A stretch of DNA of 64,000 nucleotides from Pantanalinema rosaneae (GCF_050753385.1 NZ_JBLZFZ010000036.1:1-64000), one strand, 5' to 3'; counted from the stretch's first letter, positions 16,789 to 26,497 are shown. Notes: generated by a model from the letters alone, not told the origin. A program made the numbers and translations.

Positions 16789-18758
16789 AACGCCTACTTC
16801 CCATCTTTACCCTTCCCTTACTTGCCCTTGCTGCTAGCCTCGCCGCCCAAATTCCCGCCTCTGCCCAAACGTCTCGCTACCCCCTCACCGTTATCCCCTG
16901 CCCCACGGTGCTGCCCCCTAACGAAATTGAGGGCAAAACTATCACCTGCGGCATTCTCACTGTGCCAGAAAACTACGCCAACCCCAAAGGTCGCCAGATT
17001 GACTTGACCTACGCTGTCCTGCGGAGCCGCAGCCTTTCCCCTGCCCCCGACCCGATTATGGATCTGCGCGGTGGCCCAGGAGGTAGCTTGCTGCAAGCGT
17101 CGGTGCTGGAAACACGGGCAAAAAACTACGAACCGCTGCGCCAAACTCGCGACCTCATTTTGCTCGATCAGCGGGGCACTCAGTTCTCCAATCGCTTAGG
17201 CTGTGCCCCGACGGCACTAATTACTTTTGGTCTGTTGCTCAACCCCAGCGGTGCCTATGTGAGCGTGATTGATCCCCTGATGAAGCAGTTGCGATCGCGC
17301 TTTCCCAATGCCGACGACAGCACCGTAAAACTCTATGCCATGCATGCCCTGTGCGCTCGCGTGTTAGAAAAACATGGCAACGATTTGAGCCACTACAACA
17401 CCCCTAACAACGCCCAGGATGTGGTGAACTTGACTGCTGCCCTCGGCTACAAGCAGGTGAACCTCTACGGCATTTCCTACGGCACCTACCTGGCACAGCG
17501 GATTATGATCAACCACCCGGATCGGGTTCGCAGCGTGGTGCTCGACTCCACGGTACCCATGCAGGTCAACACGTATACCTTCGATGTGCGCTCTCAGGAA
17601 GTTAGCTTCCTCAATCTGGTCGCAGACTGCGAAGCCAATGCCGCCTGCCGCGCCGCCTACCCCAACTTGGCACCGCGCACCCAAGCCCTACTCGCCAAGC
17701 TGGAGAAAACCCCGATTCCCCTGGCAAAACCCATCACCGCTCAGGGGAACTCCACCCCCATCGATCGCGTCACCCCAGCCGAGTTTGTCGCCCTGATTGA
17801 TGCAATGAACTCGCGCCCCCGGCAGATTGCCCCCTACCTGCCGCTGATTGTCCATGAGCTAGAGCAGGGTAAGACCACGACCTTTGAGGGGGTTATTACC
17901 GGATCTCTCGCTGCCAATGCCCCGACGTCCCCCGCCCTGGAACCCTCGCCGGAGTCCTATCGCCTACAAGCCAGTGACTTTGAAGCCAAAGCCGACAAGC
18001 TGTTGCGTGCCAGAGCTGCCGCCGCTGAAACGAGCCGCCCTGCCAGTCGCTGGGTGCAGCAGGTGCAGGCCGCGATCAATAGCCTGCCCGAACCGCAGAA
18101 AACCTTGCTGCTGGCGAATTTCTATGGAGTTGGTTACCTGGATACCCCGCGTGATCGGGAAACCCTGCGCACCTTTGTTGCCGAAGAATTTAAGGGGGAC
18201 ACCGCCGCTACCCTTACCGCTGCCGTCAATGCCCTGTCTGACCTCGAAGTGCGCCATGTCTACGAGGTGGTGTCTGCCCTCACTGACTCCTTTATCCCCA
18301 TCGATCAACTGATTACTTGGGGGATGTTCCGCAGTGTCAACTGCCGCGAACAATCACCCGACATGAACCAGGTCAAGACCACTTACAACAAGATGCGGAT
18401 CCCCCAACTTGGGGTCAGGTGGCTGAAATCTGCCCAAGAAGTTTACGACATCTGCTCCTTCTGGCCCGTTGAACCTGCTCCCGCTAGCGAACGTGCCCCG
18501 ACTGACAGCCGCATCCCCACCCTGGTATTGCAAGGGCGCTACGACACCATGACCCACAGTGGCATGGGCGTTCAGGTGATGGAGCGGCTGCGTAACGGCA
18601 CCTTTGTGGAGTTTTCCAGCGCCGGTCATGGAGTGATCGAGTTCTCCCAGTGCGCCAAGGATATCGGCGTCGCCTTTGTGAATAATCCGACTCGCACCCC
18701 GGATACGCGCTGTACGGCTGACTTGTTCCCGCAGTTTGTGCTGCCGCCTGCAAAGTAA
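16785..18758 (+). CDS. secreted alpha/beta hydrolase, tripeptidyl-aminopeptidase/proline-iminopeptidase type
   Basis: This 657-residue protein starts with a signal peptide (LLPIFTLPLLALAASLAA, cleavage near ASAQT). The oxyanion-hole motif DLRGGPGGS, nucleophile elbow GISYGT (Ser231), late acid QGRYDTMT (Asp587) and SAGHGV (His615) make a complete catalytic triad of the AB-hydrolase_1 / TAP C-terminal class. Members remove N-terminal residues from peptides. Two cysteine pairs near the N-terminus (VIPCPTVL, ITCGIL) fit a secreted enzyme. It would act in the periplasm or outside the cell on peptides. The start overlaps the preceding stop by 4 bp. Internal GC is higher than in most neighbours. 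Confidence 0.88.
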   Translation: MKRLLPIFTLPLLALAASLAAQIPASAQTSRYPLTVIPCPTVLPPNEIEGKTITCGILTVPENYANPKGRQIDLTYAVLRSRSLSPAPDPIMDLRGGPGGSLLQASVLETRAKNYEPLRQTRDLILLDQRGTQFSNRLGCAPTALITFGLLLNPSGAYVSVIDPLMKQLRSRFPNADDSTVKLYAMHALCARVLEKHGNDLSHYNTPNNAQDVVNLTAALGYKQVNLYGISYGTYLAQRIMINHPDRVRSVVLDSTVPMQVNTYTFDVRSQEVSFLNLVADCEANAACRAAYPNLAPRTQALLAKLEKTPIPLAKPITAQGNSTPIDRVTPAEFVALIDAMNSRPRQIAPYLPLIVHELEQGKTTTFEGVITGSLAANAPTSPALEPSPESYRLQASDFEAKADKLLRARAAAAETSRPASRWVQQVQAAINSLPEPQKTLLLANFYGVGYLDTPRDRETLRTFVAEEFKGDTAATLTAAVNALSDLEVRHVYEVVSALTDSFIPIDQLITWGMFRSVNCREQSPDMNQVKTTYNKMRIPQLGVRWLKSAQEVYDICSFWPVEPAPASERAPTDSRIPTLVLQGRYDTMTHSGMGVQVMERLRNGTFVEFSSAGHGVIEFSQCAKDIGVAFVNNPTRTPDTRCTADLFPQFVLPPAK

Positions 18759-18856
18759 ACCCGATCGCGAGAACGTTTTGGCACCTGGGCGATCGCCAAG
18801 CTGCCTGATCTTGTTAATACCTGAGCCAATCCTTGTTTCCCACAGAGCGTCATTAC

Positions 18857-19774
18857 ATGGATACATCAACCGATTCAAAAATGGATATACGAACTGATTC
18901 AAAAATTCGCCGGTTACTGCGGATTCTGCGTAACCCGTTCGTCAACCTGCTGGTGCTCTACTACCTCATGTCCAAGGCGAGGGACATTAGCTTCGCATAT
19001 CTGATTTCACCGGCAATCTTCCAAAACCAGGTGCAATCTCTCATTGGGGGCGTGTTGGTTGTCGCGAACCTGATGCTCGTCTATTTCAGTTGGGGACATT
19101 TCGTGGAACGCCGACGGGTCAGCGAACTGACTCTGCCCCGCAAGGGTCGCGAACTCGGTCTCGGCCTGTTGCTCGGCTTCGGACTGATCACCCTCTGCAT
19201 TTTGATCGCTATGGTTCTCGGCCTCTACCGCATCGAGGGGATTGACAGTTGGCAAAACCCACTGGCCGTGACAGGGTTTGTGCTACTGGTACCCATTTCC
19301 GAGGAACTGATGTTCCGTGGCGTGGTGTTTCGCATTCTTGAGGGTGTATTCGGCGGTTGGGGCGCTCTGGCGCTCTCGTCCGTGTGGTTCGGTCTCATTC
19401 ACTTGGGGAACGAAGGCGAGACTTTTGTAGGAATCGCGGCGATCGTCCTCGCGTTTGGTCCGATGCTGGCAGCGCCCTATATACTCACCCGCCGCCTGTG
19501 GATGGGCATTGGTCTCCATATCGCATGGAACTACACGATGGGCGCAATTTACTCCGTCAATATATCCGGCAATGAGGCGAAGGGACTGTTTAAGACCATT
19601 GTCACAGGTCCAGAATGGCTGACTGGCGGCAACGCTGGCTTAGAGGGATCGCTGATCGCCATGCTGGTGAGTCTCACGTTCACTGTGGTCGTGCTGGTTC
19701 TGGCGGTGCGGCGCGGCAAGATCGTGCCCCCATCCTGGAAGCACAAATCCGGAGCCGAAGTCCAACATAGTTAG
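18857..19774 (+). CDS. CPBP-family intramembrane glutamic endopeptidase (CAAX protease-like)
   Basis: This 305-residue polytopic protein has the Abi/CPBP motifs in order: SEELMFRGVVFRILEG (Glu pair plus Arg), FGLIHLGNEGE (His) and HIAWNYTMGAIYS (His plus Asn). ATG 18857 is used; an upstream TTG adds eight unlikely residues. Family members include Rce1-like prenyl-protein proteases and bacteriocin self-immunity proteins. It stands alone between the hydrolase and a small secreted protein, about 100 bp after the former. With the PrsW-type gene at 14771 it is the second intramembrane protease in 5 kb. Confidence 0.87.
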   Translation: MDTSTDSKMDIRTDSKIRRLLRILRNPFVNLLVLYYLMSKARDISFAYLISPAIFQNQVQSLIGGVLVVANLMLVYFSWGHFVERRRVSELTLPRKGRELGLGLLLGFGLITLCILIAMVLGLYRIEGIDSWQNPLAVTGFVLLVPISEELMFRGVVFRILEGVFGGWGALALSSVWFGLIHLGNEGETFVGIAAIVLAFGPMLAAPYILTRRLWMGIGLHIAWNYTMGAIYSVNISGNEAKGLFKTIVTGPEWLTGGNAGLEGSLIAMLVSLTFTVVVLVLAVRRGKIVPPSWKHKSGAEVQHS

Positions 19775-19841
19775 AGTGTTCCGGCGATATCTTGCGACCG
19801 CAAACCTGGTTTTGAGTCTTGAGTACAAAGAGGTAAATGAA

Positions 19842-20240
19842 ATGATGAACAACCGTGTAAATGCTTGCTTACTGGTTTCCATGACTGCGATCGCTACCCT
19901 GGGGACTGCTGTTGCCGTCAAAGCCGATACCGTCGATGCCCGTTGCGATATCTTTCCTGCCGGAGAGGATCGCGCCATATCCTCTGGTCTCTGCACCTAC
20001 TCCCAGCGACAGGGTGCGGTCGGCATTCAACTACCTAATGGTCGGCGCTATGACCTGCGACCCGTTGGCGACCAGCCCGAAAAGTATGTGGATCAAAATG
20101 GCAAACCCGTTACCCGTGACAATGCTGGTTTGGGCGATCGCGGAGTGATCTTTCGTCTCTCGAACCAATCCATCTATGTCTATTGGGATACCGCTCCCTA
20201 CGGGAGGAATTCAGGGGGATCTGTCAGAGGGCTTTGGTAG
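19842..20240 (+). CDS. small secreted protein, paralogue of the 13556 gene
   Basis: This protein of about 132 aa begins with a signal peptide (LLVSMTAIATLGTAVAV, then KADTVDARC). The mature part matches the N-terminal module of the protein at 13556 nearly residue by residue: ARCDIFPAGEDRA, CTYSQRQGAVGIQLPNGRRY, LGDRG, IYVYWDTAPYG. It stops where the other continues into a linker and SH3b domain. AGAGG precedes the double ATG at 19842-19847. Its 3' end lies about 30 bp from the truncated drmB, so the C-terminus may have been lost at that junction, or the short form may be natural. Function unknown. Confidence 0.72.
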   Translation: MMNNRVNACLLVSMTAIATLGTAVAVKADTVDARCDIFPAGEDRAISSGLCTYSQRQGAVGIQLPNGRRYDLRPVGDQPEKYVDQNGKPVTRDNAGLGDRGVIFRLSNQSIYVYWDTAPYGRNSGGSVRGLW

Positions 20241-20268
20241 TGGGTTGGTTATGCCCAGACCACAATGG

Positions 20269-20562
20269 TCATGGCAGACCTAAAGCATCAATCCCAGTAA
20301 TGGCAGCCTGGGGATCATTGGATTGTTGGGGCGGTGTGTAAAGCTGAATGTTCTGGTCATCAGCAAGATTCAAACTTTTTGAAACTTTATACCGCAGACG
20401 ATCTTCCCGAATAAACTGTCGTTCCCCTCTCCAATAGGTTAAACCTGAGATGACGACGGAACGGTTCGGTAAATCAACCATTGCACCAGGTCCAAAGGTG
20501 GTTAACACCTGGCTCTGACGCAACTCCCCACTGGGTTTAGCTCTCCGTCTTGGATTACTCAT
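20269..20562 (-). pseudogene. drmB: DISARM drmB (DUF1998 protein), N-terminal fragment only
   Basis: The 97-residue frame starts with the conserved DrmB opening (RQSQVLTTFGPGAMVDLPN, then SGLTYW). It ends at about residue 97, whereas full DrmB is around 600 aa with a C-terminal DUF1998 region. It overlaps the end of the drmA frame by 8 bp, the usual drmA-drmB coupling. Downstream the DNA changes at once to the 3' flank of a secreted-protein gene on the other strand, so the rest of drmB, drmC and any methylase are gone. Confidence 0.78.
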
Positions 20563-22972
20563 TGCCTTCCTCCTCCATCGTCATGCCATAAGGGTCTTTC
20601 ACCCACAAGTTGACCGTTGCCTCCACATCCCGTAGGCTCCGGTAAGCCTTAAATTTCTGCCGTTCCAGGGGTTCTCTGTTGGCATCTGGATTCAGGGCAT
20701 CCAGCAAGAGGGGGGGAGCTAAATCCGCTTCCTTTTGATATTGCAACCGCTGATCGCGATCGGCGATTTGTTGCCAGGTATCAATCAGATCCATTGCCTG
20801 CATTCTGACCCGTTGGCGCAGGTCGCCTGATGTTGTGGCATCTAAATCAGGACTGTGGCTCTCCGCCCGACTGGCGATCGCGTCAATCACGGCATCCACG
20901 GCTGGACGCTGGCTACCAATATGAGAAGCCCCGAGGGGAGCCGTCATTTCTGGAATCCCCAAACGAGCCAATGCGACAACGACTCCAGCCAAGCCCCGAT
21001 CCAACGCTCTTGGCGAGAACGGCGTCACGCTGGTGGCTTCTACGGCACGATAGAAACTGTTATGCCAGCTTTGGAAGCGTTCGTAGTGCGAGCGATCGCG
21101 GGGACGGTGAATATTCAACAGGGTCACAACTAAACCGGGACGGTTGGAATCCCGTCCAACGCGACTGGTGGCCTGGATATACTCAGCAGCCGTCTTGGGT
21201 TGCCCTAGGACAACCATTAATCCCAGTCGAACAATATCAAGACCGACCGAAATCATATTGGTGGCTAGGGCAACATCAACCCGTTCGTTTTCGTGGAAAG
21301 GCAGCGCTAAGCGACGTTTTGCGTTTGCCACTTTATTGGTACTAACCCGTGAAGTGAGTTCTTCCGGTTCATCATCAATCTTGCGGCTCATGAATGGACC
21401 CACCAGTTCGCCATACCGCAGGCGATCGCCATACTTGGCAAGGCGCGAATTCACTTCATCCTCGACAATGCGACGGCTCCCGCCCAGTTCCCGTAAGGAG
21501 TTGAAGTAGCCCAGCAGGGTCATATAAGGATCAGCAGGGTTCTCCTTGTTCCGCTTGCCGCCCTGTTCCTCATACTGCTTGTAGGCAGATGCCATCACTG
21601 CCAGATACGCTCTCAAAAGAATCACCTTAAGACTGCGCCCCTGAGCCGCAATGCCCAGGTATAACCGCCCAGGGACATTAAAATCGGTTTTAGCGAAGAA
21701 GGAATCATGCCGATCGGGGCTGGGTGGCGGGAAGATGTCAACGTGGCTGCGTCCAAAGAGTGCCTGAATCTGACGACTAGCCCGCCGAACAGTTGCGGTA
21801 GAGGCAATGATTTTGGGGCGAATCGGTTTATCGTCCTTGGTGTAGCAACAGAGGGTATCGATCGCGGTTTCATACAATCCCACTATGGTGCCCAGTGGCC
21901 CGGAGATCAGATGTAACTCATCCTGAATTACCAGATCGGGCGGGGGCAGGTAGGATGCCAATGGCTTACCCGCAACGGTCGCATCCCCTTTGCTGTAAAA
22001 GCCTTCCTCAGGTTTTCCTTTTTCCTGATAATGGGTCACTCGCCCAAACAATGCGCCAGTTTGACCCACCCAGGGCAAGGCAGCAAACTTATCAACGGTA
22101 GCAATCACAAAACAGGGTAATCGTCGATAAATGGGTTCGTCCACCGCCAGTACGGGGAGCGGATTACGGCTACGGAAATCACAGCCCCGATTGACACAAA
22201 CGACGGTTAGATTCTTGGGCGTATCCTCGTTGGGATGGAGTTGGAAGGAATTGGAAGAAAACTTTTCCCCACACCAGGGACACCGTTCCAAAGGAATTGG
22301 GGAGGGCTTGCTTCTGCTATCCCGTTTGAATGCCAGGGTTCGTTCCCGCGCTGAGTATTCATCCCGATCGCCCCGTTTACCCATTTTGTTCGGCGTGGCA
22401 CTCTGTCCCACCCACAGCCCAATTTCAAAGGGCCAGTCACCTAGTCGGTTGGGATTTTTTTGTCGTTCCAGCTCTAAGGCACAAATCAAACGAGATGCCC
22501 GCTCAAGCTGATCCAGGGTGAGCAAGCGCAGGGTGTAGCGCATTAAGACGCTCATTCCTGCCGACTGAATTCCTGGATGTTTGAGGCGGCGGAGAACCAG
22601 GGTGAAGGCTGCCAGTCCTAAATAGGCTTCAGTCTTACCGCCACCCGTGGGGAAGAACAGCAGGTCAACGATACCGCGATCGCAGTGATCCGGTTGGGCA
22701 ATACTGACTAGATTCAGCAGCATAAAGGCGATCTGGAACGGTCGCCATTCGGGTGGATCAAACCTATCTGGGGAACCGCCTAATTCTTGGCTGAGCTGAC
22801 GACGACGGGAAGTGGCGACAGCCCGGTTGGCAATCCGAAAGGCTTCCAGAACATCTGGATCATCTAAAGCATTCAGCCCGGCGGCGATGCGATCGCAGGC
22901 GCGACTGGCACGATTCAACAAATCCTGGGCAACCTTGCCCTGAGAGTCACAGACTGAGGGATTCGCTGCCAA
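20555..22972 (-). pseudogene. drmA: DISARM drmA helicase, large C-terminal part
   Basis: The open frame of 805 codons contains Walker A FFPTGGGKTEAYLGL (about residue 107), a four-Cys knuckle (CPWCGEKF with CVNRGCDF), DEAH-like DLVIQDELHLISGPLG, IIASTATVRRASRQI, and helicase C motifs ISVGLDIVRLGLM and EYIQATSRVGRD. These are the DrmA SF2 helicase features of DISARM. The first residues (MAANPSVC) come from an alternative frame. True homology begins near DLLNRASRACDRIA, and a stretch that should precede it is missing, so the protein is not full length. With the N-terminal piece at 22915-23491 it forms one broken gene. The helicase core itself is uninterrupted. Confidence 0.8.
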
Positions 22973-23491
22973 CCCATTGGCTTACGTCTTTGCTGCTCCT
23001 CTGACTCCGGGACCTCAATTTTGTCTTTTTCCAGTGATATAGCGATCCTATCTAGACTGTGAAACGGGATTCTGTACAAACCCTGCTTCATACGGCTCTG
23101 TGATTTCAAGGATCATCGAGGACGGCTATATAGGGATATAGTCTCCCCAATTCACCGTTGTTTGCAGTGCTTTCGTGTCCTTTGTCAGCAAAAAGCTCAG
23201 TCCCATTGAGGCAGGAAATAAGGCTTTTCGGGCAGGGGACTTGTCTGGAGTTTGGCTATCTTCGCTGGATGCCGTATCGCCTAATTCGTCCACTTCCGTA
23301 TCCCCTTCATCGTCAGCCCGATCGTCGGGTTTTGCGCCAAAGGGAGCTAGGAAACCCGTGAGATACCACTTAGAGGGTGCTTGGGTTAGCACTTCCTCTG
23401 CATGTTCTGTGTCATCAGGTTTAGGACCAACCAAATCGATTTGTAGGGCATCGACTAGGGTGGAGCGAATGTCAGCAGCGGTTGTGGGCAC
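22915..23491 (-). pseudogene. drmA: DISARM drmA, N-terminal piece with frameshifts and internal deletion
   Basis: The frame 23491-23126 reads TAADIRSTLVDALQIDLVGP and APSKWYLTGFLAPFG, the conserved N-terminus of DrmA, and stops after NWGDYIPI. A second frame (to about 22915) carries KPMGWQRIPQSVTLRARL, the next conserved block. The reading then jumps into DLLNRASRACD of the large fragment. At least one stop, one frame change and a deletion of roughly 200 or more codons separate intact DrmA from this state. The estimate is from family length, not an alignment. Confidence 0.7.
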
Positions 23492-23583
23492 AGGAGCAAC
23501 CTTAGTATGGGGCAGGCTAATGCGGTAGATGCCGTCTCAACAAAGCTGAAGGTGAGGCAAGAGAAGATGCGCGGGAGTGTCGC

Positions 23584-24058
23584 TCATCGTTTGCCTGCCA
23601 AAATTTGAGCGGCAGTCAGCTTCAGATCCGGGAAAAGGGGCGACTGCATCACGTCTTCGCCCTGAAATTCGGTTAAATCGTAGAACTCGTGATCGAGAAG
23701 GCAAATAGTGACTTTCGCGTCCAGCGGATCGACGATCCAGTATTCGGGGATTTCTAGGAGTCCATATTCCGAGCGTTTGGAGCGATAGTCATCGAGTTGG
23801 GTCGAAGGGCTAACGACTTCAATCACCAGCAGGGGCGGTGGCTCATTGAAGTCAATCACAGCTTCTCGGTTTTCCATTGCTTCCCACTGCACCAAAGGCA
23901 GAACAGTCACGTCGGGAATGCGGGAGGTATCCCAGCGTCTACCGCGTGGGGAGCGAACGCCTACCAAAGCAGGCAATGCCACCCAGGGTTGCTCGGTTTG
24001 GGTAATGGTGTCTTCAAACTGCTGCGTCAAGAAGCGAATGATGGCTCCATGCTTGAGG
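23584..24058 (-). pseudogene. Uma2-family (DUF820) endonuclease gene, 5' end removed at IS3
   Basis: The frame carries the PD-(D/E)xK core of Uma2/DUF820 proteins: RIPDVTVLPL, PPLLVIEVVSPSTQLDDYRSK and EYWIVDP, ending with KLTAAQILAGKR. Homology continues upstream of the first in-frame start as LKHGAIIRFLTQQFE and ends exactly at the terminal repeat of the IS3 element at 24059. The first 40-60 residues of a usual 190-200-residue protein are lost. Cyanobacterial genomes carry many copies of this family; most are thought to descend from transposon-associated nucleases. Confidence 0.8.
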
Positions 24059-24122
24059 TGGTCCCCAAAAATTGGACAGAGGGTTAAGCTCTGAACGACT
24101 CAAGAAATGGTAGGAGTAGTTC

Positions 24123-24440
24123 ATGAGTAACAAACGCAAGCAATACAGCCCTCAATTCAAAGCTAAAGTCGCCCTCGAAGCAATTCGAGGCGAGAAAACC
24201 GTCTCTGAGTTGGCTAGTCAGTACGAAGTGCATCCGACGATGATCAACAACTGGAAACGGCAGGTGTTGGAGGAAGCCAGCAGTCTGTTTGAGAAGGGGA
24301 GCGAATCGACGAAAGCCGATGAAAACCAGCAAGCCCAAATCAATGAGTTGTATCGGCAGATTGGGCAATTGAAGGTGGAACGGGATTTTTTAGCCAGCAG
24401 GTCAGCACAGTTGGGACTGAAGCACGAAAAGCCCTGGTAG
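24123..24440 (+). CDS. IS3-family transposase OrfA
   Basis: This 105-residue protein has the helix-turn-helix of IS3 OrfA (QYSPQFKAKVALEAIRGEKT, VSELASQYEVHPTMINNWK), followed by a leucine-zipper-like coiled coil (QAQINELYRQIGQLKVERDF). It binds the terminal repeats. Its stop TAG overlaps the GTG of orfB in the -1 frame, and a GAAAAG run lies just upstream where ribosomes could slip to make the OrfAB fusion transposase. Confidence 0.92.
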   Translation: MSNKRKQYSPQFKAKVALEAIRGEKTVSELASQYEVHPTMINNWKRQVLEEASSLFEKGSESTKADENQQAQINELYRQIGQLKVERDFLASRSAQLGLKHEKPW

Positions 24441-25267
24441 TGTCTGACCACCCGCAACTGAGTGTGGTGCGCCAATGCCAATTGCTCGGCATTGCCCGTT
24501 CCAGCTTTTACCATCGACCCCAAGCGCTGCCCGAGGAGGAGTTGACCCTATTGAAGCTGATTGACCAACAATACCTGGAAACACCCTTCTACGGGAGTCG
24601 GAAGATGACCGTGATGCTGCGCCAACAGGGCTATGCAGTGAATCGCAAACGGGTACAACGCTTGATGCGCCAGTTGGGCATTGAAGCGATTTATCCCAAA
24701 CCTCGGCTCTCTCAAGCTCATCCGGGGCATCAGGTCTATCCCTATCTGCTGCGGGATCTCAAGGTGACTGGGGCTAATCATGTGTGGTGTACTGACATCA
24801 CGTATTTGCCAGTGTTGAAGGGGCATTTTTACCTGGTTGCCATGATGGATTGGTTTAGTCGCAAAGTTCTCTCGTGGAGGATTTCTAACACGCTTGATGT
24901 CACCTTTTGTTTGGAGGCACTTCAGGAGGCGATCGCTCTCTATGGCAAACCTGAGATCTTCAACTCCGATCAAGGTAGCCAATTCACCTCAAACTCGTTC
25001 ACAGCCTGCCTCAAGGCATCTGGCATCGCGATTAGTATGGATGGTCGAGGACGATGTCATGACAACATCTTTATCGAACGCCTGTGGCGATCGCTGAAGT
25101 ATGAGTTGATTTATTTGATGGCGTTTGAAGATGGAATTTATTTGAACAAGGAAGTCCAACGATGGTTTCATTGGTATAATCAAGAGCGTCCACATCAAGC
25201 ATTAAAGTATCGCACTCCAGAAGTCGTTTATTGGGAAACGCGATCGCTCTTTGGAGAAAAAGCTTGA
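24440..25267 (+). CDS. IS3-family transposase OrfB (DDE integrase)
   Basis: This 275-residue protein has an N-terminal HTH_21 region (YGSRKMTVMLRQQGYAVNRK) and an rve integrase core with catalytic Asp in WCTDITYLPV, Asp in FNSDQGSQFTS and Glu in IERLWRSLKYE. The C-terminal YNQERPHQALKYRTP is the standard IS3 ending. All three acidic residues are present and there is no stop, so the element may still be active. Confidence 0.93.
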   Translation: MSDHPQLSVVRQCQLLGIARSSFYHRPQALPEEELTLLKLIDQQYLETPFYGSRKMTVMLRQQGYAVNRKRVQRLMRQLGIEAIYPKPRLSQAHPGHQVYPYLLRDLKVTGANHVWCTDITYLPVLKGHFYLVAMMDWFSRKVLSWRISNTLDVTFCLEALQEAIALYGKPEIFNSDQGSQFTSNSFTACLKASGIAISMDGRGRCHDNIFIERLWRSLKYELIYLMAFEDGIYLNKEVQRWFHWYNQERPHQALKYRTPEVVYWETRSLFGEKA

Positions 25268-25336
25268 ATATGGACTTGGAGATCTCTCATTTCAGAGCTT
25301 AGAGATCCCTCAGAATTGTCCAACCGATTGGGTCCA

Positions 25337-25562
25337 CCTCATTGCTCATCAGTTTTACAATCACACCGATGAGCCTGTGGATATCCTAATGATGGGAGAA
25401 AACTTGCCTTATGAGGTTTGTTACTTTCCCGACTTGGACAAGTGGCTATCGCGATCGATGGGCAAGGTTGGGAAATTTGAAAGCACAGATTATTGGGCAG
25501 ATGAACCCGACCCGCCAATTATCAAAGTTCAGGAGTTTGGAAACGAACACTATGGGTACTGA
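25337..25562 (+). pseudogene. cupin-domain protein, 3' fragment
   Basis: The frame after the IS3 element reads HLIAHQFYNHTDEPVDILMM, YEVCYFPDLDKWLSRSMG and ESTDYWADEPDP. This matches the C-terminal half of cupin proteins with the AHQF histidine strand. No start remains and the 5' half is absent. The IS transposase frame does not continue into it. Its stop lies 11 bp inside the start of the MOSC gene, so the two were probably one operon before the damage. Confidence 0.6.
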
Positions 25563-26424
25563 AACTACCATCGCTGGAAGCGTTCTTTCCATACGACGTT
25601 ACCCGATTAAATCGATGCAGGGAGAAGAAATTGATGGAGTCGAGGTGACAGAACGAGGCGTGTTAGGCGATCGCGCTTATGCTCTCGTTGATCGAGAGAC
25701 AGGGTACATCGCCAGTGCAAAATATCCTCGCAAATGGAGCCAGCTTCTAGAGTGCCAGGCTCGATTTGTTGAACCACCCCAACCAGGCAAACCTCTGCCA
25801 CCTGTATGGATTACCTTACCCAATGGCGAGATAGTTTGCAGTACCCAATCGAATATCAATCAAGTTTTCTCACAGCAGTTGGGACGTGATGTGACATTAC
25901 TGGCAGAGGCTCCCGCTAATCCAACCCGTGAAGCGGATAGAACACCCCTGGATAATTCTGGTGAGGAAACAATTCGCGAGGAAAAAGTTGCGTTTGCTGC
26001 ACCGACAGGAACATTTTTCGATTATTCCGCCATTCATCTTTTGACAACTGCAACGATCGATCGCCTCAAAAAACTTTTTCCTTCAGGACAATTTGATGTA
26101 CGTCGATTTCGCCCGAACATCGTGATACAAACCAATACCACTGAATCAGGCTTTGTTGAAAATCACTGGTTAGGGTGTCGGGCAACCATTGGAATGAGTG
26201 TCCAACTTCAATTCATTGATCCCTGTCCTCGCTGTGTGATAACCACCCTACCCCAGGGAAATTTACCCCACGATACGGGTATTTTACGAACTGTCGCACA
26301 GCATAACCAGGTCGAAAGTTTCACTCTTGCTCCCGGAAAGGTACTTCCGGCGATCGCTGGAGTTTATGCAACGGTGCTTCATGAAGGAAAAATTTGCCAG
26401 GGTGATTTCATCGGCTTGCAGTAA
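25552..26424 (+). CDS. MOSC-domain protein with MOSC N-terminal beta barrel
   Basis: This 290-residue protein begins near GSVLSIRRYPIKSMQGEEID and GVLGDRAYALVDRETG (MOSC_N). It continues into a MOSC domain (FDVRRFRPNIVIQT, NHWLGCRATIG) with the conserved DPCPRCVITTLPQG cysteine that holds a molybdenum cofactor-bound sulfur. Related proteins (YcbX, mARC) reduce N-hydroxylated compounds or transfer sulfur. I place the start at ATG 25552, overlapping the cupin remnant by 11 bp. No ferredoxin domain follows, so a separate electron donor would be needed. Confidence 0.9.
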   Translation: MGTETTIAGSVLSIRRYPIKSMQGEEIDGVEVTERGVLGDRAYALVDRETGYIASAKYPRKWSQLLECQARFVEPPQPGKPLPPVWITLPNGEIVCSTQSNINQVFSQQLGRDVTLLAEAPANPTREADRTPLDNSGEETIREEKVAFAAPTGTFFDYSAIHLLTTATIDRLKKLFPSGQFDVRRFRPNIVIQTNTTESGFVENHWLGCRATIGMSVQLQFIDPCPRCVITTLPQGNLPHDTGILRTVAQHNQVESFTLAPGKVLPAIAGVYATVLHEGKICQGDFIGLQ

Positions 26425-26497
26425 GAGTTCCACTAGAACAGTGAGCAAGCCGCTATAAAACCCTAACTGTTAGGATCAGGTGTCTGAATGATTGAAT

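Larger units (their letters stand above)
24059..25336 (+). mobile_element. IS3-family insertion sequence
   Basis: The element holds orfA and orfB in the usual -1 relation. Its left end begins TGGTCCCCAAAAATTGGACAG (24059-24079). A degenerate inverse copy TTGTCCAACCGATTGGGTCCA closes it at about 25336 (about 14 of 20 positions agree). The flanks are unrelated: a Uma2 gene on the left and a cupin gene tail on the right, with no clear direct repeat. The copy therefore sits at a recombination joint and not at a simple insertion site. The right boundary is uncertain by about 30 bp. Confidence 0.75.

Noticed and set aside
23495..23583. Further DISARM gene upstream of drmA
   Set aside because: Only 89 bp separate the drmA start from the Uma2 fragment, with no methylase or drmD sequence.
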